Below, piece after piece: positions 43,024 to 51,628 of a stretch of 64,000 bases of DNA. The stretch is from Acidobacteriota bacterium (GTDB lineage Bacteria; Acidobacteriota; Thermoanaerobaculia; Multivoradales; Multivoraceae): positions 124,001-188,000 of the forward strand of contig JAPOWR010000002.1 in NCBI GenBank assembly GCA_026707545.1, read 5' to 3'. The stretch's first letter is position 1, and every line of letters begins with the position of its first letter. Made by a program: the position numbers and the translations under genes. The notes beneath the pieces were generated by a model. That model ran no database searches and was not told the origin of the DNA. It saw only the letters and a program-made list of their open reading frames with translations.

Positions 43024-45363
43024 TTGAGGGGAAGATCGCAGAGGAAACTGGCGGCGTGGGCCGCGTTGGTGCCAGTCGCCGGCGTTGGACTAACTGGCTG
43101 TGGTCCGCGCGCAACGCCAGTTGAAGTAGTCGATCTGGTCGAGGAGTTCCGGTACGCCGAGGTCAGACGGGAGCGGCCGCAGATCGACCTGGGAACCCCC
43201 TCAGCGGCTGCTGCCCTGGTCGGTGGCTGGTCCTGGAACGAAACCGATCCCCGGGGGGCCACGTTCGTATGGGCAGTCGGGCCGCGTTCCGAGGTCGGTG
43301 TGTTTCTGGCGTGGGCGCGGGAACTGGAGGTCCGAATGCGGTGCCGCGCGTTTCGCTATCCGGGGGCGCAGGCGCAGATCGTGGGCGTCTTCTGGGACGA
43401 CGTGGAGGTCGCGTCTCTGGAGTTCGATGCCGGCTTCACGGAGGGCGGATTCGTCGTGCCGGCGGAACGGGCGACTCCAGGCAGTCACCGGCTCGCCCTG
43501 GTCCCGGCGTACTTCGGGCGGCCTGAGGGGAGCGGAGACGCCGTCCAGGCGCCTAGGCACTCCCGGAAGCTGTCGTTTGCCTGCGACTGGATTGCGCTCG
43601 GGGATGGCCCAGTGGCCGGCGAAGCGCGCGGCGAAGGCGACACGCTCTGGATCCCGGCGGCCAGCGAGGTTTCCTTCTTCCTGGAACCGGAGAACGAGCT
43701 CGAGTTGCAGTGGGAGGGCGTCGCTCCTCGGGGCATCAGCAGCCTCGACATCGTGTGGGAGTTCGAGGGTACGGCGCCAGTGACGGGGTCCATCACCTCG
43801 GAGTCCACTCCGCCGCTGCGCCTGCCGCTGCCGCCGGCGGGTGAGCAGGTGGCGCACACGGCCGACGGCGACGGGTTCGCGCCCGTTCAACCGGCGCGGC
43901 TCGTGCTGCGCGCCGCCGGGGGAGGTGCGGATTCCGGTGAGGAGGAGGCAGGCATCGTTCTGCGGCGGCCGCGGCTGACCGCCGACGCGCGGATTTTGCG
44001 GCTGCCGGATCGAAACGCCGGGCGAGCGCCTATGGAAGCGCCGGCGGCGTCGGAGCCCTCTTCGCGTGCGGGCGAACGACCGCCCGAGTCGATCCTGCTC
44101 TGGATCGTCGACACGCTGCGGGTCGACCGGCTCGGTCTGTACGGTCACGACCGGCCGGCATCGCCGAACTTCGACGCCCTGGCGGAACGCTCGACCGTGT
44201 TCGAACACGCGGTCGCGCAGTCGTCGTGGACGCGGCCGGCCGTCGCCACGCTGCTGACCGGAGTGGGGCCCGAACGCCATGGCATCCGGGAACTGGACCA
44301 CGGCCTGGAGGAGTCCTTCGCCACCCTGCCGGAGCGGCTGCGGGAACTCGGATACGCCACGGCGGGCTTCTCCGCGAACGCGAACGTGACCGGCGGCACC
44401 GGGTTCGGGCAGGGTTTCGATCGTTTCGAGTACGAAGCGGTCGACGTGGACGAACTCGCGGAGCGGGCGCTCGTCTGGCTGGACGAGCTGACGGCCCGCT
44501 CTCCGGAGCAGCCGTTCTTCTTGATGATCCTGGGCGTCGAGCCGCACGCCGCATTCGCGCCGGCGGAACCGTTCCGCAGCCGGTTGGCGGCGGCAGTGGA
44601 CGATCCCGAACTGGGTTCGACAGCGCACATGAGGGCGCTCGCCAGCAAGGACGTTCCGTCGACGCCGGCGACGGTGGAGAAGCTGTTCCTCCTCTACGAC
44701 GCGGAGATCGCCTGGAACGATCACGTCTTCGGGGAACTACGACGCGCATTGGACCAGCGGAGCCGGAACCCTCTCGTCGCGGTCATCGCGGACCACGGCG
44801 AAGCCTTCGAGGAGCGGGGCGTCTTCGGCCACGCCTGGGATCTCCATCGGGAGGTGCTCGACATCCCGTTCCTGATCCACCGGCCGGGCCAGACGGAGGG
44901 CCGGCGCGTGGCGCTGCCGGTGCAGCAGGCGGATCTGCTGCCGACCCTGATGGAGATCGCCGGCGGCGAGCCGGGGGCGGGGATCGAAGGCGACAGCCTG
45001 GTGCCCCTGCTTGGTCCCGAGCCGGCCGCGGCTGCGGATTGGTCCGAGGGCCTCTCCGACCGGCTCATCCTCTCGACGATGGATACCTTCCGCCGTCCCG
45101 CCGCCTCGCTCGTGCGCGGTCGCTACAAGCTGATCGAGCTGCGCCGTCCCGGACATGCACCGAGCCGGCAACTGTTCGACCGGGTGGAAGATCCGGAAGA
45201 GCACCGCGATCTGGCCGGCGAACGGCCGATCCTGGCTGGTCGTATGGCCCGGTTGCTGCGTGAGGAGTTGGAACTCTCGCGACGCGGCGCGGTCCCGGCG
45301 CCGGAAGTCGAGTTGGACGAGGACACCCGCCGCGGGCTCCAGGCGCTCGGCTACATCGAGTAG
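43024..45363 (+). CDS. Sulfatase-like (alkaline phosphatase superfamily) lipoprotein
   Basis: From TTG 43024 the 779-residue product begins with a lipoprotein signal (AAWAALVPVAGVGLTGC). About 330 residues of beta-rich sequence with no recognised family follow. The C-terminal domain has the alkaline-phosphatase fold: ILLWIVDTLRVDRLGLYGHD (D363 region), WTRPAVATLLTG, GVEPHAAFAP, VAVIADHGEAFEERGVFGH and LFDRVEDPEEHRDLA. The formylglycine motif CxPxR is replaced by S400-S-W-T-R404, so the activating Cys is Ser and the Pro is Trp. It may be an atypical sulfatase or a phospho-headgroup enzyme. The start is weakly supported. Confidence 0.78.
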   Translation: MRGRSQRKLAAWAALVPVAGVGLTGCGPRATPVEVVDLVEEFRYAEVRRERPQIDLGTPSAAAALVGGWSWNETDPRGATFVWAVGPRSEVGVFLAWARELEVRMRCRAFRYPGAQAQIVGVFWDDVEVASLEFDAGFTEGGFVVPAERATPGSHRLALVPAYFGRPEGSGDAVQAPRHSRKLSFACDWIALGDGPVAGEARGEGDTLWIPAASEVSFFLEPENELELQWEGVAPRGISSLDIVWEFEGTAPVTGSITSESTPPLRLPLPPAGEQVAHTADGDGFAPVQPARLVLRAAGGGADSGEEEAGIVLRRPRLTADARILRLPDRNAGRAPMEAPAASEPSSRAGERPPESILLWIVDTLRVDRLGLYGHDRPASPNFDALAERSTVFEHAVAQSSWTRPAVATLLTGVGPERHGIRELDHGLEESFATLPERLRELGYATAGFSANANVTGGTGFGQGFDRFEYEAVDVDELAERALVWLDELTARSPEQPFFLMILGVEPHAAFAPAEPFRSRLAAAVDDPELGSTAHMRALASKDVPSTPATVEKLFLLYDAEIAWNDHVFGELRRALDQRSRNPLVAVIADHGEAFEERGVFGHAWDLHREVLDIPFLIHRPGQTEGRRVALPVQQADLLPTLMEIAGGEPGAGIEGDSLVPLLGPEPAAAADWSEGLSDRLILSTMDTFRRPAASLVRGRYKLIELRRPGHAPSRQLFDRVEDPEEHRDLAGERPILAGRMARLLREELELSRRGAVPAPEVELDEDTRRGLQALGYIE

Positions 45364-45387
45364 ACCGTTGTTATAGTGCTTTCCCGC

Positions 45388-46152
45388 GTGAACAGGCTCC
45401 CTGTTGGCACCGGTGCCGCACTGGCGGTCGCCTCTCTCCTCTCCGCCGCCGTTGCGGCGGCGCAGCCGGCCGACCCGCCACTCGACGTGCTGATGCGCGC
45501 CACCGACGACGCGATGCGGGGCGACTCCAGCGAGAGCCGGATCACGATGCGGATCAAGACGGAGCGCTGGCAGCGTGAGTTGCGTCTTCACGTCGTCTCG
45601 GAGGGCACTGAGACGGCTCTGGTGCGGATCGAAGCACCGGCGAAGGAGCGCGGCACGGCCACACTCAAGGTCGAACAGAACATCTGGAACTACCTGCCCA
45701 AGGTCGACCGGACGATCAAGGTGCCGGGGTCGATGATGCAGGCGGCGTGGATGGGCAGCCACTTCACGAACGACGACCTGGTCCACGAATCCCGCTACAG
45801 CGAGGACTTTGAGTGCGCCTACCGTGAACGGCCGGCGGACGGCTCCGGACATTGGCTGGTGCGCTGCATCCCGCTGCCGGATGCTCCGGTCGTGTGGGGC
45901 GCGATCGACGCCCGGTTCCGGGCGCAGGACATGCTGCTCGACCAGGCCGAGTACTTCGACGAGCGCGACCGTCTGGTGCGCACGATCCGTTACGAGGACT
46001 TCGGTCCGCTGGGCGGCAGGACGCTGCCGCGGCGGATGCGGGTGATTCCGGCGGACGATGCCGACGAGTTCACCGAGATCGTCTACGAGGAACACGCGTT
46101 CAACGTCGATCTGCCGGCGGGTACCTTCTCGCTGCGGTCCTTGCGGCAATAG
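45388..46152 (+). CDS. LolA-fold outer-membrane lipoprotein-sorting-like periplasmic protein
   Basis: The 254-residue exported protein has a signal peptide (TGAALAVASLLSAAVAAAQ) and the LolA-like fold of the 'outer membrane lipoprotein-sorting protein' family: LMRATDDAMRGDSSESRITM, LVRIEAPAKERGTATLKV, IWNYLPKVDRTIKVPGSMM, SHFTNDDLVHES and a late YEDFGPLGGRTLP. Such proteins carry hydrophobic cargo across the periplasm. GTG 45388 is chosen because TATAGT at 45372-45377 looks like a -10 element; GTG 45376 would fall inside it. It is the first gene of an apparent operon with two FtsX-type permeases, an ATPase and a barrel. Confidence 0.82.
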   Translation: MNRLPVGTGAALAVASLLSAAVAAAQPADPPLDVLMRATDDAMRGDSSESRITMRIKTERWQRELRLHVVSEGTETALVRIEAPAKERGTATLKVEQNIWNYLPKVDRTIKVPGSMMQAAWMGSHFTNDDLVHESRYSEDFECAYRERPADGSGHWLVRCIPLPDAPVVWGAIDARFRAQDMLLDQAEYFDERDRLVRTIRYEDFGPLGGRTLPRRMRVIPADDADEFTEIVYEEHAFNVDLPAGTFSLRSLRQ

Positions 46153-46168
46153 CCAAAGGCACGACCGG

Positions 46169-47395
46169 ATGAAGATCCTCCGCATGGCCTGGCGCAACCT
46201 GTGGCGGAACGGTCGCCGCACGCTGGTCACGGTCGGTGCGATGACCCTGGCCTTGTGGGCGATGGTGCTCTACACGTCGCTCATGCAGGGGATGCTGGGC
46301 AGCATGGAGAGCACCCTGCTCGACGTGGAGCTGGGCGACTTCCAGATCCACGCCGACGGCTACCGTGAGCGGCCTTCCATCTGGGAGCGGATCGAGGATC
46401 CGGACGCCGTGCTCGAGGCGCTGGACAAGACCGGGTTGCGGTCGAGTGCTCGCTTGCTCGGCGGCGCCCTGGTCGCTTCGGGCGACGCGTCGACCGGGGC
46501 GTTGCTCAAGGGGCTCAGACCCGACCGGGACGCGCAGGTGAGCGATGTCCACCAGCGCCTCGACCGGGGTGAGTGGCTGGATCCGGCCGATGCCTCCGGC
46601 GTGGTGCTCGGGTACAGGCTCGCACGGACGCTTGGAATTGACGTCGGCGACGAACTCATCGCGCTCAGCCAGGCGACCGACGGCAGCATGGCGAACGACC
46701 TGTTTCGGGTCCGGGGCGTGCTGCAGAGCCTGAGCGAGGAGACGGACCGCGCGACCGTGTTCCTCGTGGAGAACCAGTTCCGCAGCTTCTTTGCGCTCGA
46801 GGACGGAGCGCACCAGGTCATCATCCGCAGCGGGGAAGGACAGACCCTCGACGCTGCCGGGGAGATGGCCCAGGAGGCCATTGCGGCGAGCGCACCCGAG
46901 GCCGAGGTGAAGAGCTGGAGGGATCTCCTGCCGGGTCTCGCGAACATGTTCGATTCCGCTCAAGCCGCCGTCCAGGTCGTGGCCTTCGTGGTCTACGTCG
47001 TGATCGCGATCATGATCCTGAACGCGATGCTGATGGCGGTCTTCGAGCGGATCCGCGAGTTCGGCGTGCTGAAGGCGATCGGCGTTTCGCCGCGACGGGT
47101 GCTGGCGCTCATCCTTACCGAGGGCGCTCTGCAGGCGGCGCTGGCGATCGCCATCGGGCTGGTGGCCAGCCTGCCCACGCTCTGGTTCGTCACCACACGG
47201 GGGATCGACGTCGGCCAACTGGGCGGAACCGCCATCATGGGCGTTTCGATGGACCGGATCTGGACGGGAGCGGTCAGCCCGGCGACGATCGCCGGGCCGG
47301 TCTTCATCCTGCTGTTCATCGTCGGGCTGGCGGTCCTGTTCCCGGCCTTCAAGGCGGCGCGGATCAGCCCGATCGAGGCGATCCATCACCAGTAA
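46169..47395 (+). CDS. LolC/E-like (FtsX-domain) ABC transporter permease 1
   Basis: The 408-residue MacB/LolCDE-type permease begins MAWRNLWRNGRRTLVTVGAM and has one N-terminal membrane segment. A periplasmic domain of about 230 residues follows, then three C-terminal segments with FGVLKAIGVSPRRVLALILTEGALQ and the end FPAFKAARISPIEAIHHQ. These are hallmarks of type VII ABC systems that work on lipids or lipoproteins at the periplasmic face. It lies 16 bp after the LolA-like gene and 30 bp before a paralogous permease, so the two probably form a heterodimer. Confidence 0.9.
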   Translation: MKILRMAWRNLWRNGRRTLVTVGAMTLALWAMVLYTSLMQGMLGSMESTLLDVELGDFQIHADGYRERPSIWERIEDPDAVLEALDKTGLRSSARLLGGALVASGDASTGALLKGLRPDRDAQVSDVHQRLDRGEWLDPADASGVVLGYRLARTLGIDVGDELIALSQATDGSMANDLFRVRGVLQSLSEETDRATVFLVENQFRSFFALEDGAHQVIIRSGEGQTLDAAGEMAQEAIAASAPEAEVKSWRDLLPGLANMFDSAQAAVQVVAFVVYVVIAIMILNAMLMAVFERIREFGVLKAIGVSPRRVLALILTEGALQAALAIAIGLVASLPTLWFVTTRGIDVGQLGGTAIMGVSMDRIWTGAVSPATIAGPVFILLFIVGLAVLFPAFKAARISPIEAIHHQ

Positions 47396-47425
47396 CGGGG
47401 ACCGCGTGAGGAGAGGGGAAGGAAC

Positions 47426-48673
47426 ATGAAGGGACCGAACGTCGCTACCCTGGCCTGGCGCAACCTGTGGCGAAACCGCCGGCGCACCCTGCTGACGATG
47501 GGCTCGATCGTCTTCGGCGTGTTCCTGGCGGTCGTGTTCACGGCGATGCAGGATCGCAACTGGAAGGACATGATCGATCTGGCCGCCCGCCTCGGCGGGG
47601 GCCACGTCAGCCTTCAGCATCCCGAGTACCTCGATACGCCGACGCTGACCCGCACCGTCGTCCGCGACGAGGTGGTGGACGCGGCGCTCGAGGGTGAGGC
47701 CCGTCACATCGCCCACGCCGTCGACCGGGTCATCGGACCGACAATGTTGGCCACGGCGGGCGAGAACTTCAGTGCCGCCTTCATCGCGTTCGACCCGGAG
47801 GCCGAGGACGAGACGACCCTGTCCATCCTGGAGGCGCTGGACCAGGGCTCGGCCCTTGAACCCGGCGACCGCGACGGGGTGATCCTGGGCCACAGGCTGG
47901 CCAGCAACCTGGGGATGGAACTGGGCGACAAGGTGGTCTACACCCTGACCGACAGGAACGGCGAGATCGTTAGCGGCCTTGCACGGTTGCGCGGAACATT
48001 GCGGACCAACGCGCCGACGGTCGACGGCGGTTTCTGCCTGCTGCCGATCGGCACGGTGCGCGACCTGCTCGGCTACGGAACGGACGAGGCGACGCTGGTC
48101 GCCGTCTTCCTGAAGGACCAGCGGAGGAGCGGCGGGATCGCCGGCCGGCTGGACCGGGAACTGGGCGAGTCGGTGGCGGCTCTTCCCTGGAACACGAGTC
48201 AGCCGCAACTGGCGGCGTTCATCGCGCTCAAGGTCGGCGGGGCGGTCGTCATGGAGATTCTGATCGCGGTGCTGGTCGCGGCGGGGATCTTCAACACCCT
48301 GTTCGTCAGCGTGATGGAGCGGCTGCGGGAGTTCGGGATCATGCTCGCGATCGGCTGGAGTCCGGGCCGGCTGTTCCGGCTGGTCATGATGGAGAGCGCC
48401 TGGCTGGCGGTCCTCGGTCTCGTCGGCGCCTTCCTGATCACGATCGGGCCCTACCTCTACCTGTCCTCGGCGGGCCTCGACCTGACCGCGTTCTATGGCG
48501 GCACGGTGGAGGTCGCCGGCGTCGGCCTGGACCCGGTCCTCAAGATCGGCATCTTCCCGCGCAACGCGGTGCTGATCTGCCTGTTCGCGGTCGTGGCAAC
48601 CCTCGCTTCGGGCATCTATCCGGCCTGGCGCGCGGGCCGGGTGCAGCCCGTCGACACGATCAAGGTGGTGTGA
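47426..48673 (+). CDS. LolC/E-like (FtsX-domain) ABC transporter permease 2
   Basis: This 415-residue paralogue of the preceding permease has the same N-terminus (LAWRNLWRNRRRTLLTMGSI) and the four-segment topology with a large periplasmic domain. It also has FGIMLAIGWSPGRLFRLVMMESAW and the terminal YPAWRAGRVQPVDTIKVV. The pair resembles LolC and LolE in order and topology. The ATPase gene starts one base after its stop. Confidence 0.9.
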   Translation: MKGPNVATLAWRNLWRNRRRTLLTMGSIVFGVFLAVVFTAMQDRNWKDMIDLAARLGGGHVSLQHPEYLDTPTLTRTVVRDEVVDAALEGEARHIAHAVDRVIGPTMLATAGENFSAAFIAFDPEAEDETTLSILEALDQGSALEPGDRDGVILGHRLASNLGMELGDKVVYTLTDRNGEIVSGLARLRGTLRTNAPTVDGGFCLLPIGTVRDLLGYGTDEATLVAVFLKDQRRSGGIAGRLDRELGESVAALPWNTSQPQLAAFIALKVGGAVVMEILIAVLVAAGIFNTLFVSVMERLREFGIMLAIGWSPGRLFRLVMMESAWLAVLGLVGAFLITIGPYLYLSSAGLDLTAFYGGTVEVAGVGLDPVLKIGIFPRNAVLICLFAVVATLASGIYPAWRAGRVQPVDTIKVV

Positions 48674-48674
48674 C

Positions 48675-49367
48675 ATGGGGGAAGGACCGGTCATTTCGCT
48701 GCGCGACGTCACGAAGGTCTACCGTCAGGGCAGCGTCGACATCCACGCGCTGCGCGACCTCTCGATGGAGGTCCAGCCGGGCGAGTTCACCGTCATTTGC
48801 GGACCTTCCGGCTCCGGCAAGACGACCATGCTGAACCTGATCGGCGCGCTCGACGCGGCGACTTCGGGTTCGATCGTGCTCGAAGGCAGGGAACTCGGCG
48901 GCCTGAACAAGAAGGAACTCAGCGAGCTGCGCCGCGACCGGATCGGCTTCGTGTTCCAGGCCTACAACCTGATGCCGGTCCTGACCGCCTACGAGAACGC
49001 GGAGATGGTGCTCTGGGTCCAGGGCGTGGACGCCGCGACCCGGCGCGAGCGAGTGATGGCTCTGCTGGAACAGGTCGGGCTCAAGGGGATGGAAGACCGG
49101 CGGCCCTCGGAGCTCTCGGGCGGGCAGCAGCAGCGGGTCGCGATCGCCCGCGCGATCGCCAGCAACCCGGCCGTGGTGCTTGCCGACGAGCCGACCGCGA
49201 ATGTGGACTCGGAGACGGCGGAGACGCTGCTCGGCCTGATGGAGGAGTTGAACGGGGAGCAGGGCGTGACCTTCCTCTTCTCGACTCACGATCCGCAGGT
49301 CATGGAACGGGCGCGTCGGGTGGTCCGGCTCGTGGATGGACAGATCGCGAACGACGACCGTCGGTGA
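48675..49367 (+). CDS. LolD/MacB-like ABC transporter ATPase
   Basis: The 230-residue ATPase has all motor motifs: Walker A GPSGSGKTT, Q-loop VFQAYNLMPVLTAYEN, signature LSGGQQQRVAIARAIA, Walker B VVLADEPTANVDSET and the switch His in FSTHDPQV. The N-terminal VTKVYRQGSVDIHALRDLSM is typical of LolD and MacB energisers. It should power the two preceding permeases. Its last 32 bases overlap the next gene, in another frame, indicating coupled translation. Confidence 0.93.
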   Translation: MGEGPVISLRDVTKVYRQGSVDIHALRDLSMEVQPGEFTVICGPSGSGKTTMLNLIGALDAATSGSIVLEGRELGGLNKKELSELRRDRIGFVFQAYNLMPVLTAYENAEMVLWVQGVDAATRRERVMALLEQVGLKGMEDRRPSELSGGQQQRVAIARAIASNPAVVLADEPTANVDSETAETLLGLMEELNGEQGVTFLFSTHDPQVMERARRVVRLVDGQIANDDRR

Positions 49368-50628
49368 CCTGCTGCGGCTCGCCGCAGTCGGCTGGCTGCT
49401 GCTGCTCAGTACCGAGTCGCCGGCCGCCGCGCAGACGGTGGTGGGCGGCGATGTACGCGTCTTTGCCTTCCGGGTCCTGGAGGAGACGGACCTGGCTGGC
49501 GACGGCGAGCCGGCGGAAGAGAACGGCGCCGCGGCTGGGGCCGGCGGGGTCGAACTCGGGATCCTGCGGCTCAAGCTCGACTCCCGCTGGCAGGCCTCAT
49601 CCCGAAATCGCTTCCGTTTCGAAGTGCACGGCCTTGCACAGGCCACGTCGCCGCCCGGAAGCGGCGCCGTCACCTCCATTGCGACCGGCGGTACGCGGAG
49701 ATTCTTCGACCTGGAACGGGACTCCTTCAGTGGCGGCGATCTGGCCGGAACGACGGAGATCGACCGTCTGAACCTGCGCTGGGACCGGCCCGGGTTCCGG
49801 ATGGTCCTGGGCCGCCAGGCGATCACCTGGGGGGTGAACTACTTCTGGCCGGTCCTCGACCTGTTCGCGCCGTTCGCGCCGCAGCGCATCGACCGGGACT
49901 ACAAGCCCGGAGTCGACGCACTCCGCTTCACCGTTCCGGTGGGCGATCTTTCCGAGGTCGAGGTCATCGCCGCCGGCCAGGGAACGCGCACGCCGGACGA
50001 CCTCAGCTTCGCCTCGCTCGGCCGTTTCCACAGCGAGCTGGGCGAGGGCCCATCGAGCGTCGACTTCGGCTACATGGTGGGCGGCTTCCACCGGGACTTC
50101 GTCCTCGGCGGTTTCTTCTCGGCGGATGTCCGCGGCACCGGCCTGCGCGGCGAAGTCTCCTGGACCAGTCCGGGCTGCGATGCGGAGAGCACCCACCCCG
50201 TGTTTGGCTGCGGCGATTTCTGGCGCGTCACGGTGGGCGTCGACCGCCTCCTGACGCCGCGACTGACCCTGATCGCCGAGGCGAGCTGGAACGGCTTCGG
50301 CGCCGGCGGGGCGGCGGACTATGCGAGGCTGGCCGAGGCGGACCGCGTGCGGCGGGGCGAAGTCGTGTCGCTCGGCCGGCGTTACGCCGGGATCTCCCTG
50401 GGATGGCAGGCCCTCCCGCTACTGACCGTCAGCGGTGCCGTGCTCTACAACCGGGAGGATTCCTCGGCCCTGTTCCAGCCCGGCATCACCTGGTCCGTGT
50501 CCGACCACGTGTCGTTTGGCGCGGGCTTGATCGCCTCGACGGGACGCGGTGTCCGCGACGGTGTCCTCGGCAGTGAGTACGGGGCGGTGCCGGTGGTGGC
50601 CTGGTCGTCCCTGACGGCTTACTTCTAG
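49336..50628 (+). CDS. Putative outer-membrane beta-barrel protein
   Basis: No family was recognised with confidence. The 430-residue product has a signal peptide (LAAVGWLLLLSTESPAAAQ) and alternating hydrophobic strands such as LGRQAITWGVNYFWP, VDRLLTPRLTLIAEASWNGF and HVSFGAGLIAS. It ends in Tyr-Phe, as outer-membrane barrels do. The LGRQ-x-x-x-WG pattern recalls DUF1302-like and porin-like barrels. Its coupling to a LolA-fold carrier and an ABC machine suggests it is the outer-membrane component or acceptor of that pathway. Confidence 0.7.
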   Translation: MDRSRTTTVGDLLRLAAVGWLLLLSTESPAAAQTVVGGDVRVFAFRVLEETDLAGDGEPAEENGAAAGAGGVELGILRLKLDSRWQASSRNRFRFEVHGLAQATSPPGSGAVTSIATGGTRRFFDLERDSFSGGDLAGTTEIDRLNLRWDRPGFRMVLGRQAITWGVNYFWPVLDLFAPFAPQRIDRDYKPGVDALRFTVPVGDLSEVEVIAAGQGTRTPDDLSFASLGRFHSELGEGPSSVDFGYMVGGFHRDFVLGGFFSADVRGTGLRGEVSWTSPGCDAESTHPVFGCGDFWRVTVGVDRLLTPRLTLIAEASWNGFGAGGAADYARLAEADRVRRGEVVSLGRRYAGISLGWQALPLLTVSGAVLYNREDSSALFQPGITWSVSDHVSFGAGLIASTGRGVRDGVLGSEYGAVPVVAWSSLTAYF

Positions 50629-50680
50629 AGTCGCGGATCTTTACGGGTTGTTCACGAACCGTCGGCTACGCTCCGCGGGC

Positions 50681-51577
50681 GTGAAGAACCTGACAACGAG
50701 ACCCGCCTTCGTCCCATGCACCCTGGCTCTCGCGGCCGCCCTGGTTGCCGCCTGCGGCGGCGGTAGCGGCTCCCGCAGCGTGATTCAGAACAAGGGCTCC
50801 GACACCCTGGTCAATGTCGCCCAGGCGTGGGCCGAGGAGTACGCCGCCTTGAGGCCCGGTACCGCGGTCGCGGTGACCGGCGGCGGGTCGGGGACCGGTA
50901 TCGCCGCGATGATCAACGGCACGGTCGACATCGCGAACTCCAGCCGCAAGATGAAGGACTCCGAGCTCGAGTTGGCGCGCGGCAACGGCAACGAGCCGAT
51001 CGAGTTCGTCGTCGGCTACGACGCACTGGCGATCTTCGTCCATCCCGACAACCCGCTGGACGAGATCTCGCTGGAGCAGTTGGCCGCGCTCTACGGCGAG
51101 GGCGGCGACATCGACACCTGGAGCCAGTACGGCGTCGAGGTGCCGGGCTGCGGCAGCGACGAGATCGTCCGCGTCAGCCGGCAGAACAACTCCGGCACCT
51201 ACGTCTACTTCCGCGAGGCGGTGCTCGGCGACCGGCGCGACTTCCGGCTCGGCTCGCGCGACATGCACGGCTCGAAGGACGTGGTCGACCTGGTCGAGAA
51301 CACGCCCTGCGCGATCGGTTACAGCGGCCTCGCCTATGCCAATGACCACGTGAAGATGCCCTGCGTCAGGCAAGGCGAGGACGGCGACTGCGTGTCTCCC
51401 ACGGTCGAGACCGCGATCGACGGTTCCTATCCCATCGCGCGCCCGCTGTTCATGTACACCGCGGGCGAGCCCGAGGGCGCGATCGGCGAGTACATCGACT
51501 GGGTGCTCAGCGACGAGGGCCAGTGCATCATCTACGACAAGGGTTACGCGCCGCGCGGCGACGTGGACTGTTCCTGA
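50681..51577 (+). CDS. pstS: Phosphate ABC transporter substrate-binding lipoprotein PstS
   Basis: The periplasmic protein binds phosphate for PstCAB. From GTG 50681 it has 298 residues with a lipoprotein signal (FVPCTLALAAALVAAC). Ligand-site blocks are visible: IQNKGSDTLVNVAQAWAEEY, VTGGGSGTGIAAMINGTVDIANSSR and VSRQNNSGTYVYFREAVLG. FVVGYDALAIFVHPDNPL is also typical. TTG 50648 would add 11 residues before the signal. It starts 52 bp after the barrel gene and leads pstS-pstC-pstA-pstB-pstB. No convincing Pho box was seen. Confidence 0.92.
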   Translation: MKNLTTRPAFVPCTLALAAALVAACGGGSGSRSVIQNKGSDTLVNVAQAWAEEYAALRPGTAVAVTGGGSGTGIAAMINGTVDIANSSRKMKDSELELARGNGNEPIEFVVGYDALAIFVHPDNPLDEISLEQLAALYGEGGDIDTWSQYGVEVPGCGSDEIVRVSRQNNSGTYVYFREAVLGDRRDFRLGSRDMHGSKDVVDLVENTPCAIGYSGLAYANDHVKMPCVRQGEDGDCVSPTVETAIDGSYPIARPLFMYTAGEPEGAIGEYIDWVLSDEGQCIIYDKGYAPRGDVDCS

Positions 51578-51628
51578 GCGGGAACAGGCCGGGAATGACG
51601 CGGCGCCACTGGTTCCCCGGCGGCCGGC

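Noticed and set aside
46100..48712. An 870-codon open frame on the minus strand
   Set aside because: It is antisense to the two FtsX-type permeases. The translation is His/Asp/Arg/Gln-rich low-complexity sequence with no recognisable motif.
50641..50680. Possible Pho box upstream of pstS
   Set aside because: The GTTCACGAAC palindrome does not match the direct-repeat CTGTCAT pattern and no second copy was found.
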